From Aquatica leii (Eukaryota; Arthropoda; Insecta; Coleoptera; Lampyridae), in the NCBI GenBank assembly GCA_035610365.1, contig CM069439.1:1674001-1738000 (forward strand): a stretch of 64,000 bases of DNA, in the 5' to 3' direction. Numbering within the stretch: position 1 is the first letter of the stretch; the number at the start of each line of letters is the position of its first letter. Shown in pieces: positions 1 to 12,224 of the stretch. Below the pieces are notes generated by a model. That model had not been told where the DNA came from, ran no database searches, and worked only from the letters and a program-made list of their open reading frames with translations. A program made the position numbers and the translations under genes.

Positions 1-2035
1 TTATTTTAAAATTTTAATTAACTAAAAGTAAAAGTTAAATGTTATTAGTATAGAAATATCACCCCAAAATTGTAAACTTTATCAACTGCTAATGTATTGA
101 GTATATTTCTTGACTGTTTTTCTTTAAATAATTCTAAGAAAATAAAAGACATGCTACAAATGCATTAAAACTTTTTTTTGCGTTTACATTAAGCTGTTCA
201 ATTTAAATTTAAAGTAAGTGTTCCAAAATTATGTTTCAAACTCAAAATGCGAAATCTGATTTGCATGATTAATATTTATTACAATTTATAATTCAGAAAC
301 TTTTTGAGTTTCATTATAAATAAGTACTTTATGTTTAATCAAAATTCTTTACCTTTAATTAACAACTCGAGCAGGTTTAATCAAGAAAAATATTCTCGTT
401 TTTGTGCTTGCACGACAGAACGAAATTAAAATTATTTATATGCGTTACGAGAAAAATTTGAGTCCTAATTGTTATGGTCCCAAAAATTAAATTAAAATAA
501 TTGGGTTGTACACGCATCATCTAAATGCAAATTTAAGGTTTTCTTAAATTTTTGTTTAACTACAAAATTATTGTGTTGAAATTTTAAAACACAATTACAT
601 TATCTACCCATACAGTAACGTTATGTAGGTTTCGTGACTACGTTTTGTCAGAATCTAATTATACTGATTATGAACAATTAGTTTTATAAATATCATAAAC
701 TGTTAAAAACGTGTTTCATTACTATTACAATTAAATAAAACTTGTGTTTTTATAATTTCTTTTCTAATAACTTTTTTTTAATTTGTACGTTTCTAAACTA
801 AACCAAACATTAAATTTTACTTGTCTAAACAGTGTTGTAAATTATTTATATACATTCATATAGATAAAAATTCATATTTTTTATTATGCATGTAGATACT
901 ACTAAATACATATAAATTACATGTATCTCAATATAGTATATAATTTTTTGTTTAAATTGTTTAAATAATATATATAAAAAGATCCAGTGTCCCGTAAAAT
1001 TTTGGTTACAATATTTATGTTTTTCTTCAGTAATTTCCCGCATTCTACAGTAGTTCTTCAAATGAACTTCATCTATCGTTATTACTACCTAGATTTTGCG
1101 ATCTGTTATCTATATAAAGTGTAAATAGTTTATCTATTATCTAATACCTACTAGATTATTTTTAAAAGAAAGAAAATTTAACTATATCTAATTTAAAAAT
1201 TAGCTATTTACAGCACTGTGTCTAATTAATATACATTGTCTACTTTTACTTTTTTCATTTGTATTTACTTACAGTTGAGTTTTTCTATATTTTTATTTTA
1301 GATTAAAAGTTTAAAATCTAAAAAAGCAAAGAATAGTGTACTATCACCTTTAACAGAAAAATTGCAGTTTATTTATATTTTTATATGCACTGTACAAAGA
1401 GTTCCATCTTTTTACCTCGACAATTTAAAATTTCATTACAGTTATAATTACTTTTTTATTTAGGTATGTAAGTATCTAAAACATTTCATTACCATATTTC
1501 TCATCAAAAGTTTTTTGATAGATTCGTTCATAAAAAAGTTTTCAACGAGGCAATTATTTTTTTAAATAACTTGTATACGTTGTAAAAGTTTTTATTTATG
1601 TTTTATTGTAAAAAAATATTTAATAACAAAATTAAACAAACAATCGGTGGCAAAATTTGAAAAAGAAGTTGCCATAAGAGCAATGTTCATAAAATAAAGG
1701 TTTTAGACGTTCTTTAACTGTAATTGCTAATTCTAAAAAAGGTTATGTCTGTATATCCGTTGTAAAACCAAAGTACTTGAAAACGCAAGTATCGCCATTA
1801 TTACAAACGGAAAATTTGGGGCAACTGTATCCAACATAACGGGGTAAGAGAACCCTTTAAGAATTATTATTATCCTTCTACTGAATACAAACACAAATAC
1901 ACTTTATTCTACAAACTATTTAAATCATACATTGGATTACTACTTGATAGCCATTTTCTTACATTAATGAGCGCTTATTTTAGTACATCGAATAATGCAA
2001 CTTAACTATATCGAAAAAAACGTAATCATCGAATC
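1..2035. other. AT-rich sequence, no gene recognised
   Basis: This is AT-rich DNA with short homopolymer runs and no reading frame that I can relate to a protein family. The longest open frame, 71 codons on the minus strand at 846-1061, is what stop-poor chance sequence gives here. Nothing resembles an RNA gene or a terminal repeat. Confidence 0.6.
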
Positions 2036-2039
2036 AATA

Positions 2040-2640
2040 TCCTTAACAGAACCAACCTAAAAAGCACGGCTTTGAAGCTAGGAACAGTACAAAGAATGCC
2101 ATGTCTACTGATAACAGGAGCGATAAAAACTACGCCTAAAACAGACATGGAAACATTACTTTTGTTTACACCATTACACCTCATTGTAATAATGGAAGCA
2201 GATTAATGAACACACGTCAATTATGGGAACATACAAACCGGGTATATACAACGTACTGCGTGAAAAAACAATTTTAACTATGACTTTACCCGGGCGCGGT
2301 CAAAGGAACGATCTGGTACACAGATGGGATCAAAAATCACAATGGTACTACTGCAGAAATCTATGGAGGACTAATAACAGGGTAGTGCGGCTTTAACAAA
2401 TATATGCATAAAACGGGACTGCAAAGTAGTCTTTTATGACGCAGATGCTTAAAGGACAACGAGACTTCGCTATCATTTGCTGTGTAAATGCAAAACATAC
2501 CTAACTCAACGCACAACGATTCTCGGCAAACCCAGGCTAATGGATGATGAGTTCAAAAAAGACCCTTAGAATAAGCTTCTAGACTTCATAGACAAAACAG
2601 AACTGCTGATGAATTAAAAATTAGAGGTGCACAAAAAGAC
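2040..2640 (+). mobile_element. Decayed LINE (Jockey/R1-like), RT end, RNase H and C-terminal tail
   Basis: Three broken frames line up in the order seen at the 3' end of ORF2 of Jockey/R1-type non-LTR retrotransposons. Positions 2060-2206 encode 48 residues including TGAIKTTP and FTPLHLIV, the conserved stretch between reverse transcriptase and RNase H. Positions 2311-2385 encode WYTDGIKNHNG followed by AEIYGG, the start of the RNase H domain with its first catalytic Asp. Positions about 2516-2615 encode ILGKPRLMDDEF, an internal stop, then KLLDFIDKTELL, the usual C-terminal tail of this ORF. Stops after each block and missing sequence between them show a dead copy. The RT core and anything upstream are gone, as expected of 5' truncation. 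Family level is well supported; the clade is inferred. Confidence 0.75.
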
Positions 2641-2759
2641 TAAGGAGACCGCAGTACAAAGGCGTTAGACAAACGTTTCTGTGTTATTAACCATTCGATT
2701 TGTTAAGAGAAAACAAACTTAACAAGGAATTTATCGTTTTGCAGTTTCCTGATCGTGTC

Positions 2760-3225
2760 TAACAAAAAAGTGCTGATTTTTATTTAGCATAACCATTTTT
2801 TTATATTTTTTTAGAATAGTCAATATTGCGTTTGATTTTAACGTACTGTTGACGTGCTTATGAATAAATAAAAGACCAACGCTTCCGTTGACAGTTACAC
2901 CCGTTCATACGTATCTAAGACCAAATGCAAAATCAGATAAATTAATAAAATTTGATTTTTTTTCGTAAAACATGTAGTAGGTGTTCAAATATCTTTTCAA
3001 ACCTGGCAACATTGCTGTTGCTACTATTTGCAAAATTATTTGAGATTTGTGTAAAATTCTTCATTATTGTTTTAACGTAAATAATTCGTTACTTTTTACG
3101 TAAAAGTTTATTTTAATTAATGAGACATTTTATGGTAAGTCTTACTACATAGTTTAACCTATTATACGCCTTGTATTTTTACGAAAGTAGAATATTTGTG
3201 TTTACTGAGGTTGAAACAAAAGATG
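2760..3225 (+). repeat. Direct repeat unit, copy 1 (partner at 4420-4935)
   Basis: This segment recurs in the same orientation about 1.69 kb downstream. The clearest shared block begins with AACGTAAATAATTCGTT (3073 here) and runs through TTTAACCTATTATACGC to GAAAGTAGAA near 3190. A weaker match extends back to a shared CATAAC and T-rich block near 2795. It contains the phrase AATATTGCGTTTGA at about 2822, which occurs again elsewhere in the window. It is noncoding, and the TE family is unknown. Confidence 0.7.
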
Positions 3226-3524
3226 TCAAATTTGACAAGGATCAAGATCTAAACAATGTAGTAAAACAAGTAGAAGATCAAAATAACTGTATTTTATAAT
3301 TCTTTGTACATCAAATATAACTTAATTTTTGTGCTCCGAACATCGCAAACGTCAATATTCCTTCATTAATGTAGTTACGTAATGTGTGAAAAAAGCTGTA
3401 GAGCGGCAAAATGAAAAGTAAAAATTCTCATAAGACTAAGTGTTCAAAGTTAATAATTATATTAAAACAAATATGTTACAGGTGAAAAAGTCATTTTAAA
3501 AATCTTGAAATTCACTTAAAATTG

Positions 3525-3735
3525 AAAAAAAAGATGTTCAAGTTAGTGTCAAATTTGACAGATTTAGTAATAAATGTAGTACCAACCTTATATTTTTGGC
3601 GATTAATTTGTTTTTTCAAAAAAAGATGCAAGATTATAAGGAGCAACACAAAGCCGTGCGTCGCATTAACGTCCGTTATGCTATGCTTTACTTTTGACGC
3701 TTGTTACGTAAATTACTATTTTTCTTTACCGTGCG
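3525..3735 (+). repeat. Dispersed repeat R1 copy (partner at 22765-22985)
   Basis: This noncoding segment matches one 19 kb away in the same orientation. Shared landmarks in order are an A-rich run ending in AGAT, TTTGACAGATT, GTACCAA, and a final block with TTACGTAAATTACTATTTT. The open frame of 78 codons here (3522-3758) has no protein similarity that I recognise and is probably incidental. Confidence 0.6.
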
Positions 3736-4254
3736 GTGAAATAAACACAAAATTTTAGACTTTAAAAAACATCTAAAAAGCATGTTACTTATATAATACT
3801 AAACTTTATATAAATAAATATTACTTTACATTATATTTAATGATATAAATGTACAAAAACGTAAAGATTTTTGAAATTTTATTTTAGTATTTGGAAATGC
3901 GTTATCTCGTGAGAACTATGTCAATTATGATTACAGTTTGGTATTGACAGCTGTCAGGTTGCCAACGATTTTAGATTATACATTTAAAAGTGTGACATTT
4001 AAGCATTTGATTTGTTTTTAATATTTCTTGTATGTAATCAAAGTAGTTATTAAAGAAAATTGTAAAAGGTAAATAGTCAAAAAATAAAATTTTAAGTTTA
4101 CAAATTGCAGTGATTGTAATATCCTCCTCTCAGTCACGCTCACTGGTCGTTTTAACGTTTTTTTTGTTCTACGTATAGGAAGAATTGTCACATTTTCTAA
4201 CGTATACTTTTCGTATTATAAGATACGGCTAACAGCTGTTCAATTTTTTCTATT

Positions 4255-4300
4255 ACATAGTCAATTATGCGTTTGACTTTAACGTATGGTTTACGTAAAA
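4255..4300 (+). repeat. Short dispersed repeat core (GCGTTTGACTTTAACGTA)
   Basis: The phrase GCGTTTGACTTTAACGTA occurs here, with one change at about 2827, and in reverse complement near 32600, where the match extends on both sides. It probably belongs to the same uncharacterised repeat family as the 2760-3225 unit. Confidence 0.5.
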
Positions 4301-4419
4301 AAACCTATTACAATAAACGTTTTTAACTGTCGTATTATGAACGTTTACTTGAATCTTTATGTTTAATTTATGTCACATCTAAACGATTTGTTTACGTTTC
4401 TTTAACACCTTAAAATAAC

Positions 4420-4935
4420 TCTTTATTAAAAAGTCCTAATTTTAATTTATCATAACTGATTTTTTATCTTTTCTTCGATTAGTTAATATTGAGTTACATT
4501 GTAACTTATTGATTACATGTTTCTCAATTTTACCTTACCCAGATCACATCAATTTATGTTTTCACAGCAAAATTGTACAATTATTCTTGCACTATTTTTT
4601 TATAAGTGCTAGTGTTGAGTATTAATAACGTAAACTTTTTTTATAGTTAAAATACATTATAGGTATTTCATTTATTTATATAAATTTATTCTAAAGAGGT
4701 AAGCAAAAAATACAGCGTTGTTTTGATGTGTATTTAACGTTTTAGCTTTGACAAAGTTTCGTGTCATAATTAGACTTTGTTCCAACGTAAATAATTCGTT
4801 GATTGTTACGTTAAAGTTTATGTTAATTGATGGGGCATTTATTGTGTTACTACAAAATTTAACCTATTATACGCGTTTGCTTATATTTTTAGGAAAGTAG
4901 AACTGAAAAAACCGAAGTTTATTTAAAGTATATTT
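4420..4935 (+). repeat. Direct repeat unit, copy 2 (partner at 2760-3225)
   Basis: This is the second member of the direct repeat. The AACGTAAATAATTCGTT block begins at about 4784, and the match runs to GAAAGTAGAACTG near 4908. Divergence of the two copies is scattered through their length, so the duplication is old or the copies inserted separately. Confidence 0.7.
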
Positions 4936-7900
4936 GAAGTAAAACTTTTTTAGGCACGACTTGGAAGTAAGCAACGTTTACATCACAGCTCACGTAGTTT
5001 CCGCTATTTAAAAACAATAACTACTGTGCTACTATGAAAACCCCGGAAAAGATACTTTTTATATTACTTTTTGGTTTTATATTTGAATTTTTGTCTTATT
5101 TATTCTTTTAGAACAATCTGTTTGAATTCACATTTACAAAATTCGGTAAGTATTTTTTGATTAAAATTATTTCTGTTTAATTTACAACACAAAATAATTT
5201 ATTTATTATATTTATAGTACAAAACCACAAATAATAATTTATTGAAGTAACTTTTTCTAATACAGTTTTAATCCATGGAAAGCAGAACCAGAAAAATTGT
5301 TCAATTCGAACCACAAAACACTATTTTATTTATTGTCAATGGATATATCTAATTAAAAGCGATTTTGAACTTTCTGTCGCTAAAATAAAGAAATTCTTGT
5401 ATTTTTTTAAATTTAGATTTTATTAGAAGAAATGCTGTAATTCACGTAAACTTAATCTAATTGAATCCATATGGAAATGTTGCATTGAATAATATTACAC
5501 AATGAGATATTGACATGTTAGTTTGAAATGCATTTTCTGATTTAACAAATGAAGATTAGAAAAAGCAGTGCAATTATGCGTTACATCTTTGTAAAGAAAT
5601 GTGGAAAACAGTTGTTTTACTTAACAAGGTTATGGAAAGTTTGACGTTTACAGTGAATAATGGTAATTTAGAAGAGGATGAGCAGGAAACTAAAGAAAGT
5701 GAATCTTTAGGTAACGGCGATTAATCAATTATTGAACTCGGTCATATTGTATGTATTTAATTAATAAGAGATAAATACAATGTGTTGGATTTACGAAATG
5801 AGTATCTTTTCACTTTTCTGCTTTGTAATTGTCAATAAAAGATTTCTTAGAAAACCGTACTACTTGTGGTTATCATAATTGTGATTAATGATTAAATTAA
5901 AACGAGATATTCATGCAGTGATCAATATTGTTCATACGTTATACAAAAACATTTTTTAAGCATTGCTTATGTATCCAATTATACATTCGCATATTAGTCA
6001 TTTGGGTTGCCGTAAATTTTCTAATTGAAAATGGCAAAGTTCCAAAAACATTTTACTTTTTCATCAATAAATAAAAATAAGAGAAAAACCAACAACAAAA
6101 TAATACTCTTTAAAAAGCCAAAAAAGACAAAAGGTTACAGAAAAAGGCAAAATAGGCAGGCTCCCGGCATTTGGCCTGACTGTCCGCTCTTTATTAATTA
6201 TAGTTAAGTCTTAAATTACATTTATTTGTTCATTTTCTGCAGAAACTAAACATACTTTTGAAAAACGTAGCATTTACAAAGAAACTTCTAGTATAGCAAA
6301 AGTAAATTAGTTAAAAATTATTTTTTTTAAACCAAACTTTTTTTGGGCTCTACAAAGACATACATTTTGAGTGATAACGAAAAAACAATTAAAAATAATA
6401 GGGATTTTTAGAGCTGAACCTTCTTTTATAAACAAGTATCAAGAATTAATTTAAAAACAAGAAACTAATAATATAATAAAAAGCTAAGTAATCGACTTCG
6501 TAAAACAAGCTAGTTTTTTTACGGTGAGGAAAACATTGCTACACTTCTGATACGACTATAGACTTGAGTCGTGAATCCCGATGTTTATAATACTTTTTTC
6601 GTGTTAAAAGCATATACGTTTGTTATTAGTCCGTTTTGTCAAAAAAAGTCAAAAGAGTTAAATTTTTAAAATTTATTATTTGAATATTTAACTAAAATAT
6701 GTGAATATAAATATTCATTAAGCTTGAGTTTTTCAAATTATGGGACAGTATTACTTTCGCAACTTTAAATTTAAAAAGTTGTGAAAGTTTTAGCACTAGA
6801 TCATGTTACAGTCCTGTATTCTGCATTATAAGATTAACAAAGAGCCAGTTTTCTCAGTCTATATTATAAATTGTAAGTTTAGAAGACATGTATTACATTC
6901 ATAGTAACTTACGAAGCGTAACCTGAAACTGATAAGGCAATATTGAATAGAAATGAACAATGAGGACTCTGAAACGAGCACATAAATAGAATAAATTGAA
7001 GATAACAAATACGAAACTTTCACAAAAAAACAATGTTTTTCGGAAGATAACAAAGGAAATTGCTCAAGACAAATAGGTACAAACTGAGACAGTTTAAAAA
7101 AAATACTTACTTGGCAGAAACGATAATAGATATACAATTAGTAGCAACACACAAAAATTCATGGATTTGCAAAGTAAAAAAACGAATTAATTATCTTATT
7201 TTACACCAAAAAATTTGAAAATGATATTATATAAGAATAAAAGTAAACAACAGTTATTTTATTGAGTGGAAATGTGTGTTGAAGTATTTTCAGAATATCC
7301 TATATCCTACTAAACTCTAAAGTACTTAACTCTACTTGTAGAATTACTTTTATATAGAATTTATGTAGTTTTAATTGTATTAAGGTACTTTAACAGTTCT
7401 GCAACGGATTAGAAGTTTTTCAACAAACAATTCAAAATCTCATTACCATTTGACCCGAACAAGTTAAATGTAACAGCATAAAAGGCTTTATTTGTTTCGA
7501 TTACTTCAACAAGCATCTAAATCCGTATTATTTCATAAGCAGAAGGTAGTTTAAACTCATCTTCATTTAAAATATAACATAACATTTATGTTTTAATGTA
7601 GTTTTCAATTCGCACTCTGGAATTTGCTTACATCTGGTACTGACTGATAAATGTCAAAATCAAATTATTCATAATTATGATACTATTACTACTAAATGAA
7701 TTTTAAAAAAAGCTCTAAATAACTAAATATTTTCTAAATTTAATCGATAATAGGTAGAATATATTTAAAAATTGAAGGTCCAGCGTTACAACAGAAAACT
7801 ATTTTAATCGTGGCTCTATCAACGAGAAAAGCAGCTCGGTAATAATTATTGATAAAATTGTTTAGACATACAAGATAAATTCTTGTGTTTTGTTTTATAA

Positions 7901-9084
7901 ATTACTTTTTATTCCTCACAAACAAACTATACTTAGACATTCTGTTAATTTAAAACTTGGCGATACCATTTTAAAACTAAAAGTTGAGTCATATAATTCG
8001 TAATTTGAACAGTAAGTATTAATAGTTCAAATTTGCCAGAGAAATATTTGCAAACGTGTAACGGAAATGCGTGTAAAAATCATGTTTATTATTACTTTGA
8101 CTTTTTATTATGCACAATACATAGAATTTCATGTAAATATTAAGTGTAGAAGTTAAATTTTTACATTAAGTCAACGATAAATATGTTTTAAATTTTTAAA
8201 TATTTTTTGCCAACTTTTTACGTTAACGCTTAGAAAACATCGTATATCACTGACTTAAGAATACAAAGCGTCCAAAAAATCTAACGACTGATGAAACTAC
8301 GAAAATTGTGTAATGACGTCTTTAAAGTAACGATCTTATTATATTTATTAAAAAATTACAAAATCAAAATTTTTTTAATTTAATTTTTTTTCCTCAATGC
8401 AAATTTAGTCTAATGTGAAAAAAAACAAAATATGATTTACAAATATATTTTTGGGGCAAATATCTCTGAAATTGTTATTCTTTTTTTTTTAAATACTGAT
8501 ACGATTGGTGGTTTTCATGTATTTAATTTTTTGAGTTTAGACAACGTTGACTTTTATAGTGATAGCAGATAGCACATAACTAAAAAACAAAGTCAAACTT
8601 CGGCCCAACTCCATACCTTTCTGCAATTTTAAAAAATAAGTTTTAGAAATATTTTCTATTAATGATACGTTTCCTAACAGCTATATAAAAAAAACGAATT
8701 TATACTAATTCAAAAATATTTTTTGTAAAAAGTACTTATATAAAATGATGTTCTTTATATTTGGCGCAAAATGATCATGACGGTAACCATAATAAACTGT
8801 TATAATAACGGATACTATAATCAAAAAATCAACTAATTTTATTTAAGTAATTTATGTTAACTTATTACAGTTTATGCCTAAAGTCTACACAAGTGTAGCT
8901 TTTTTGGGTGTTTCAAACTTCATTTAAAAACACTTTCTTTTTTTGAAACATTGTATATAGGTATACCTATTATATGCAAAGTCGATAGATTTTGTTATAA
9001 TGTAAAAACTTCATTGTAGTTGCTTATTTACAAAATAAATGTGTACACCGCATAAAGCAAGATGTTTGTAGTAGGAGAACGTAA
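4936..9084. other. AT-rich sequence, no gene recognised
   Basis: I see no protein similarity, RNA gene or paired terminal repeat here. A 60-codon Lys-rich frame at 6025-6207 and a 92-codon minus-strand frame at 6859-7137 have no recognisable motif. A short GC-richer patch at about 6155-6190 is unexplained. Part of 8640-8700 may be a further, weak copy of the repeat seen at 9085-9375. Confidence 0.5.
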
Positions 9085-9375
9085 GCAAAAAATTTTTTTA
9101 AGAAAAACTTTGCCATAACATTTTTCTCTTGATTATTTTTGCAGAGATATTTGCAAGAGAAAAGTTTATTAAACCAGTTTGGTTCTATCAGCGCTTCAAT
9201 ATTTTTTTACATGTTAATTATAAATTGCAATATTTTTTGCAAACGGTTTTAGTCTTTTATATTTTAAGATATAAACCAAGACAAGTTTACTTTAAGAATT
9301 TTTTCTAAACAAGATGTTTTATCTACGATCAAACTAAAGGGCTTACATCCTTATTTATAAGTTTTTTGAAACTAT
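9085..9375 (+). repeat. Dispersed repeat R2, copy 1 (partner at 14740-15060)
   Basis: This noncoding segment matches 14740-15060 in the same orientation. Shared landmarks in order are GAGATA..., TAAACCAGTTT, a TTAATTA(C)TATAAA(T/C)TGCA block, then GTTTTAG(T) followed by ATATAAA(C/T)CAAGAC(A/G)AGTTT and CTTTAAGA. It is unrelated to any coding element visible here. Confidence 0.65.
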
Positions 9376-9437
9376 ACTAAATGACATAGAAATCAGAACA
9401 CCTATTAATGATTCGTTTGTTTGAATAATATTTTGTA

Positions 9438-10015
9438 CTAGCTGTGCCCGCAGCTCCGCTTGTGTGGACCACGTCAGTCTGGGTAGCTGTTTCAGCAACA
9501 GACGATTTGCCTAACCATTGTAAAGTACGTTTTTTATTAACTAATGAAAAGCGTGACTCTATTTCGATTGATTATGACAGGGCCACTCTTATAGATCATA
9601 TATAATTGACTGTTTGACTAAGATGATTTTGTTTTTCTTCGCTACTTTCGTATTTCTACCCAAAGAAGAAAGCACGCGTAGATTTTTAGTTTTTATATTT
9701 TTCCGTGACTACTTGCAGAAAAACTATTGTCTTGAAAACGATTATGGGCGAGGTCGACAAAGTTTATATACAAAATTCAAACAATCTTGTTAAACGCGTT
9801 TTAAAAAACAGTATTTTAACTAACAACGCGATCTGTTGACATGTTTACTATAGTACACAGTTTTTAAACATATAGCTTTCTCCATTCTTGCCCCATAGAG
9901 CCTATGTGTTATTCTAATGTAATGTCTGTAATCCGCATTAAGCAGACATAATATATACATTTGCAGTTTCAAATACAACTTTCATCGGACACCTTAAAAT
10001 TAATAATTCACGCCG
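9438..10015 (+). mobile_element. RTE/SINE-like repeat with a widespread insect 5' motif
   Basis: The segment opens with ACTAGCTGTGCCCGCAGCTC, a start shared by many arthropod RTE/Proto2-type LINE 3' ends and derived SINEs. About 450 bases later it has CCCCATAGAGCCTATGTGTT followed at about 9977 by AACTTTCATCGGA, which matches the usual closing region of such elements (a CCTATGTGTTA block, then TTTCATCGAAATCC). No coding region is present. The terminal motifs support the call; the exact family is inferred. Confidence 0.5.
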
Positions 10016-11129
10016 ACTGCTCTTACAACATCAACATCGAGGGAGATCCAATTTACCTTGAACTAAGTTACCGGCTTATTAGTGGGCGAAAACAAAGAAA
10101 CTATGAATATAGTAATACATTGTAATAAAGGCCACTTGAAAAGAGTATCTGAATTACACCGTGCGTATATGTGATCCCTTGCAACACCCTTTAAAGTTTT
10201 TAAAAAGCGAAAACATTAAATAAAATGATGTTAAATCACTGACATATATGGAAAACGACAAAGTAACTTCTAGAAATAATTTCGCATTTAATTCTTGCAG
10301 TTATCTGTTACTGCTAACACTATTCTAAATACGAACGCGCCTTGCTCTGGCCTTCCTTGCCACTCGCTACACCAAAACGCAAAATCTAAACCACTTGTCT
10401 AAACGATGTTGTATGCAAGCAATTTTTATATGTATACATCAAATTTATTTAATGATAAACAAATGCATATTGATAAGAATTTAAGATTATCTACTTAAAT
10501 TCTCCGTGATAGATTAAAAATAATTTTAAACATAACTTTTAGTCAAATTTTATCAGTTACTGTATTAACCAGACTATTTATAGACACACCTTTTCTATAA
10601 AAAGTATTTGAATATCTCTTACCGTTAAGGCAGCGTTTGTAAAAAACGCATCGCTCAAACATTTTTATATCGGGTTTAGTTTTAAAATAAGTCACTATAA
10701 AAACCTTTTTATTTTAACTGAATAACATGTAGCCTATGTCCACTCTATAAATCCATTCTAAATATTATTCCATGTTATCTGTACGGCGCGGCGTGTCAAA
10801 GTGCAAAATGTGCTAGAATTTGTGGGATAAATTAGTGCCGGCCCGAAGGTAAATTTCCGTCCGTGCAAACTACTGTTTTAGCGCACAAACCACTCTTTTC
10901 TTCCAAATTTCAAAACGAAACCATACATCGTAAAAAGGAAAGATTAATTTTTCTACGATATAACTAATTTTTGCTTGGGATTTGAATTTAAAAACCACCA
11001 ATTACCCATTGTTTAGCTATATAATATGAGTATTCTGTTACGTTCTTTTATTATAAGACCTTTTGTTATTACTGACGAAGGTTTTTATTTATATGTTATT
11101 GATGTTATTTTTTATTTACTTTAAAAACT
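10016..11129. other. AT-rich sequence with one GC-richer patch
   Basis: No gene is recognised. A GC-richer patch at about 10785-10870 might be the edge of an old insertion. The block ACTTGTCTAAAC at about 10396 also occurs near 820, where the flanks are only weakly alike. Confidence 0.4.
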
Positions 11130-12215
11130 TTGTCCTTCCGTGTTTGACAGTTTGACCCCTCTGCTAGACAAGCGCTCTGTGCAACGCACGGCCGTCGGGC
11201 ATATATGCTTAATTGGTGAAAGATCTAGAGATCTTGATGACCAAGGTAGAAAATCGATTTAATTACGGTCAAGGTAGTTTAACGGAACTCTGGCTACATG
11301 TGTTCGTGCATTGTTTTGTGGCAACAATGGGTTTTATAGAGTCCTGAAGTAGGGTAGAACATATGTTTCCACTATTTCGTGAATGTAACGTTAAGCGATC
11401 GTGTTGCTTTTGATGAAGACCGAAAGACCTACTATCTAAGGCAAAGGCAAACGGTTCGCATCCCAATAGGCCTATTCCTTGATTCCAAATATCCTAGACT
11501 GGATCAACATGTCCAGGACGCGCGGCCGTTTAAATTCTCACATTGAACGGCTTGTCATGTGGTGTTCCTGGTCCTTCTCCAATAGGATTCTCGTTTGATG
11601 GGAGTTTGATCATAACCGGAGTACCCTAAAAACCCAAGTCAATACGTATCCCGATTTCCCTGAATTTATCCTTAGACTAGTGTCCGACGTCAATGTACTC
11701 ATTGCATTCGTTAGAAGAGATCAGAGTCAAACGTAAACCAGAGTCTAATTCGGTTTATTTTTGCATAGCATTACGATTTTACTTTACAGTTAGCTGCGGC
11801 GCACTAGGGTATTTATTTAATTATTTAACTGCATGCGGTTTATTTTTAGTGTATTTTGATTTGATTATTTTTAGTAAACTAACATTTTCAGTTTCTTTTT
11901 AGTCGTAGCTGTGTTGACTAACTGACCTTATCCCCGTCTATTGCAACACCGTATTCTTTTCCCACTTACTTGGTTTTCAGCCTGAGACGCGAGGATAAGC
12001 CGTAAGGTAGGTGCCTCGCTGTACCTCCTCACATAGCACGAACCTGTTACACAGCCTATCTAACTCGTCTAACTAGGCGATCCTTTCTTCTCGTAACCTA
12101 TCCTAAATCGTTCTATCGTATATGTGGCGAACTTGAACCAAGCAAGTTTTGGGTGGTTTGGTGGGTCTACATCCTCCTCCTCCTCTCAGTAGGCTAAACA
12201 AGAAAAAAGTATAGC
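11130..12215 (+). mobile_element. LINE 3' end, copy A of a head-to-tail pair
   Basis: This copy carries only the extreme end of ORF2 and the 3' untranslated region of the same LINE as copy B. Shared blocks are the end of ORF2 (TTATCCTTAGACTAGTGTCC here, TTATCCTTAGACTGGTGCCT-like in copy B), then in the 3' UTR GCGAGGATAAGC, GTAAGGTAGGTGCCTCGC, and TGGTTTGGTGGGTCTACATC at about 12153. The RT domain is absent, consistent with 5' truncation during target-primed insertion. No A-rich tail or target duplication is obvious. Short open frames here (65 and 69 codons) are incidental. Confidence 0.7.
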
Positions 12216-12224
12216 TCCTGGGAA

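Noticed and set aside
780-10450. Similarity between about 780-860 and 10360-10450 (shared ACTTGTCTAAAC).
   Set aside because: Beyond about a dozen bases the alignment is poor, and in such AT-rich DNA this level of match is expected by chance.
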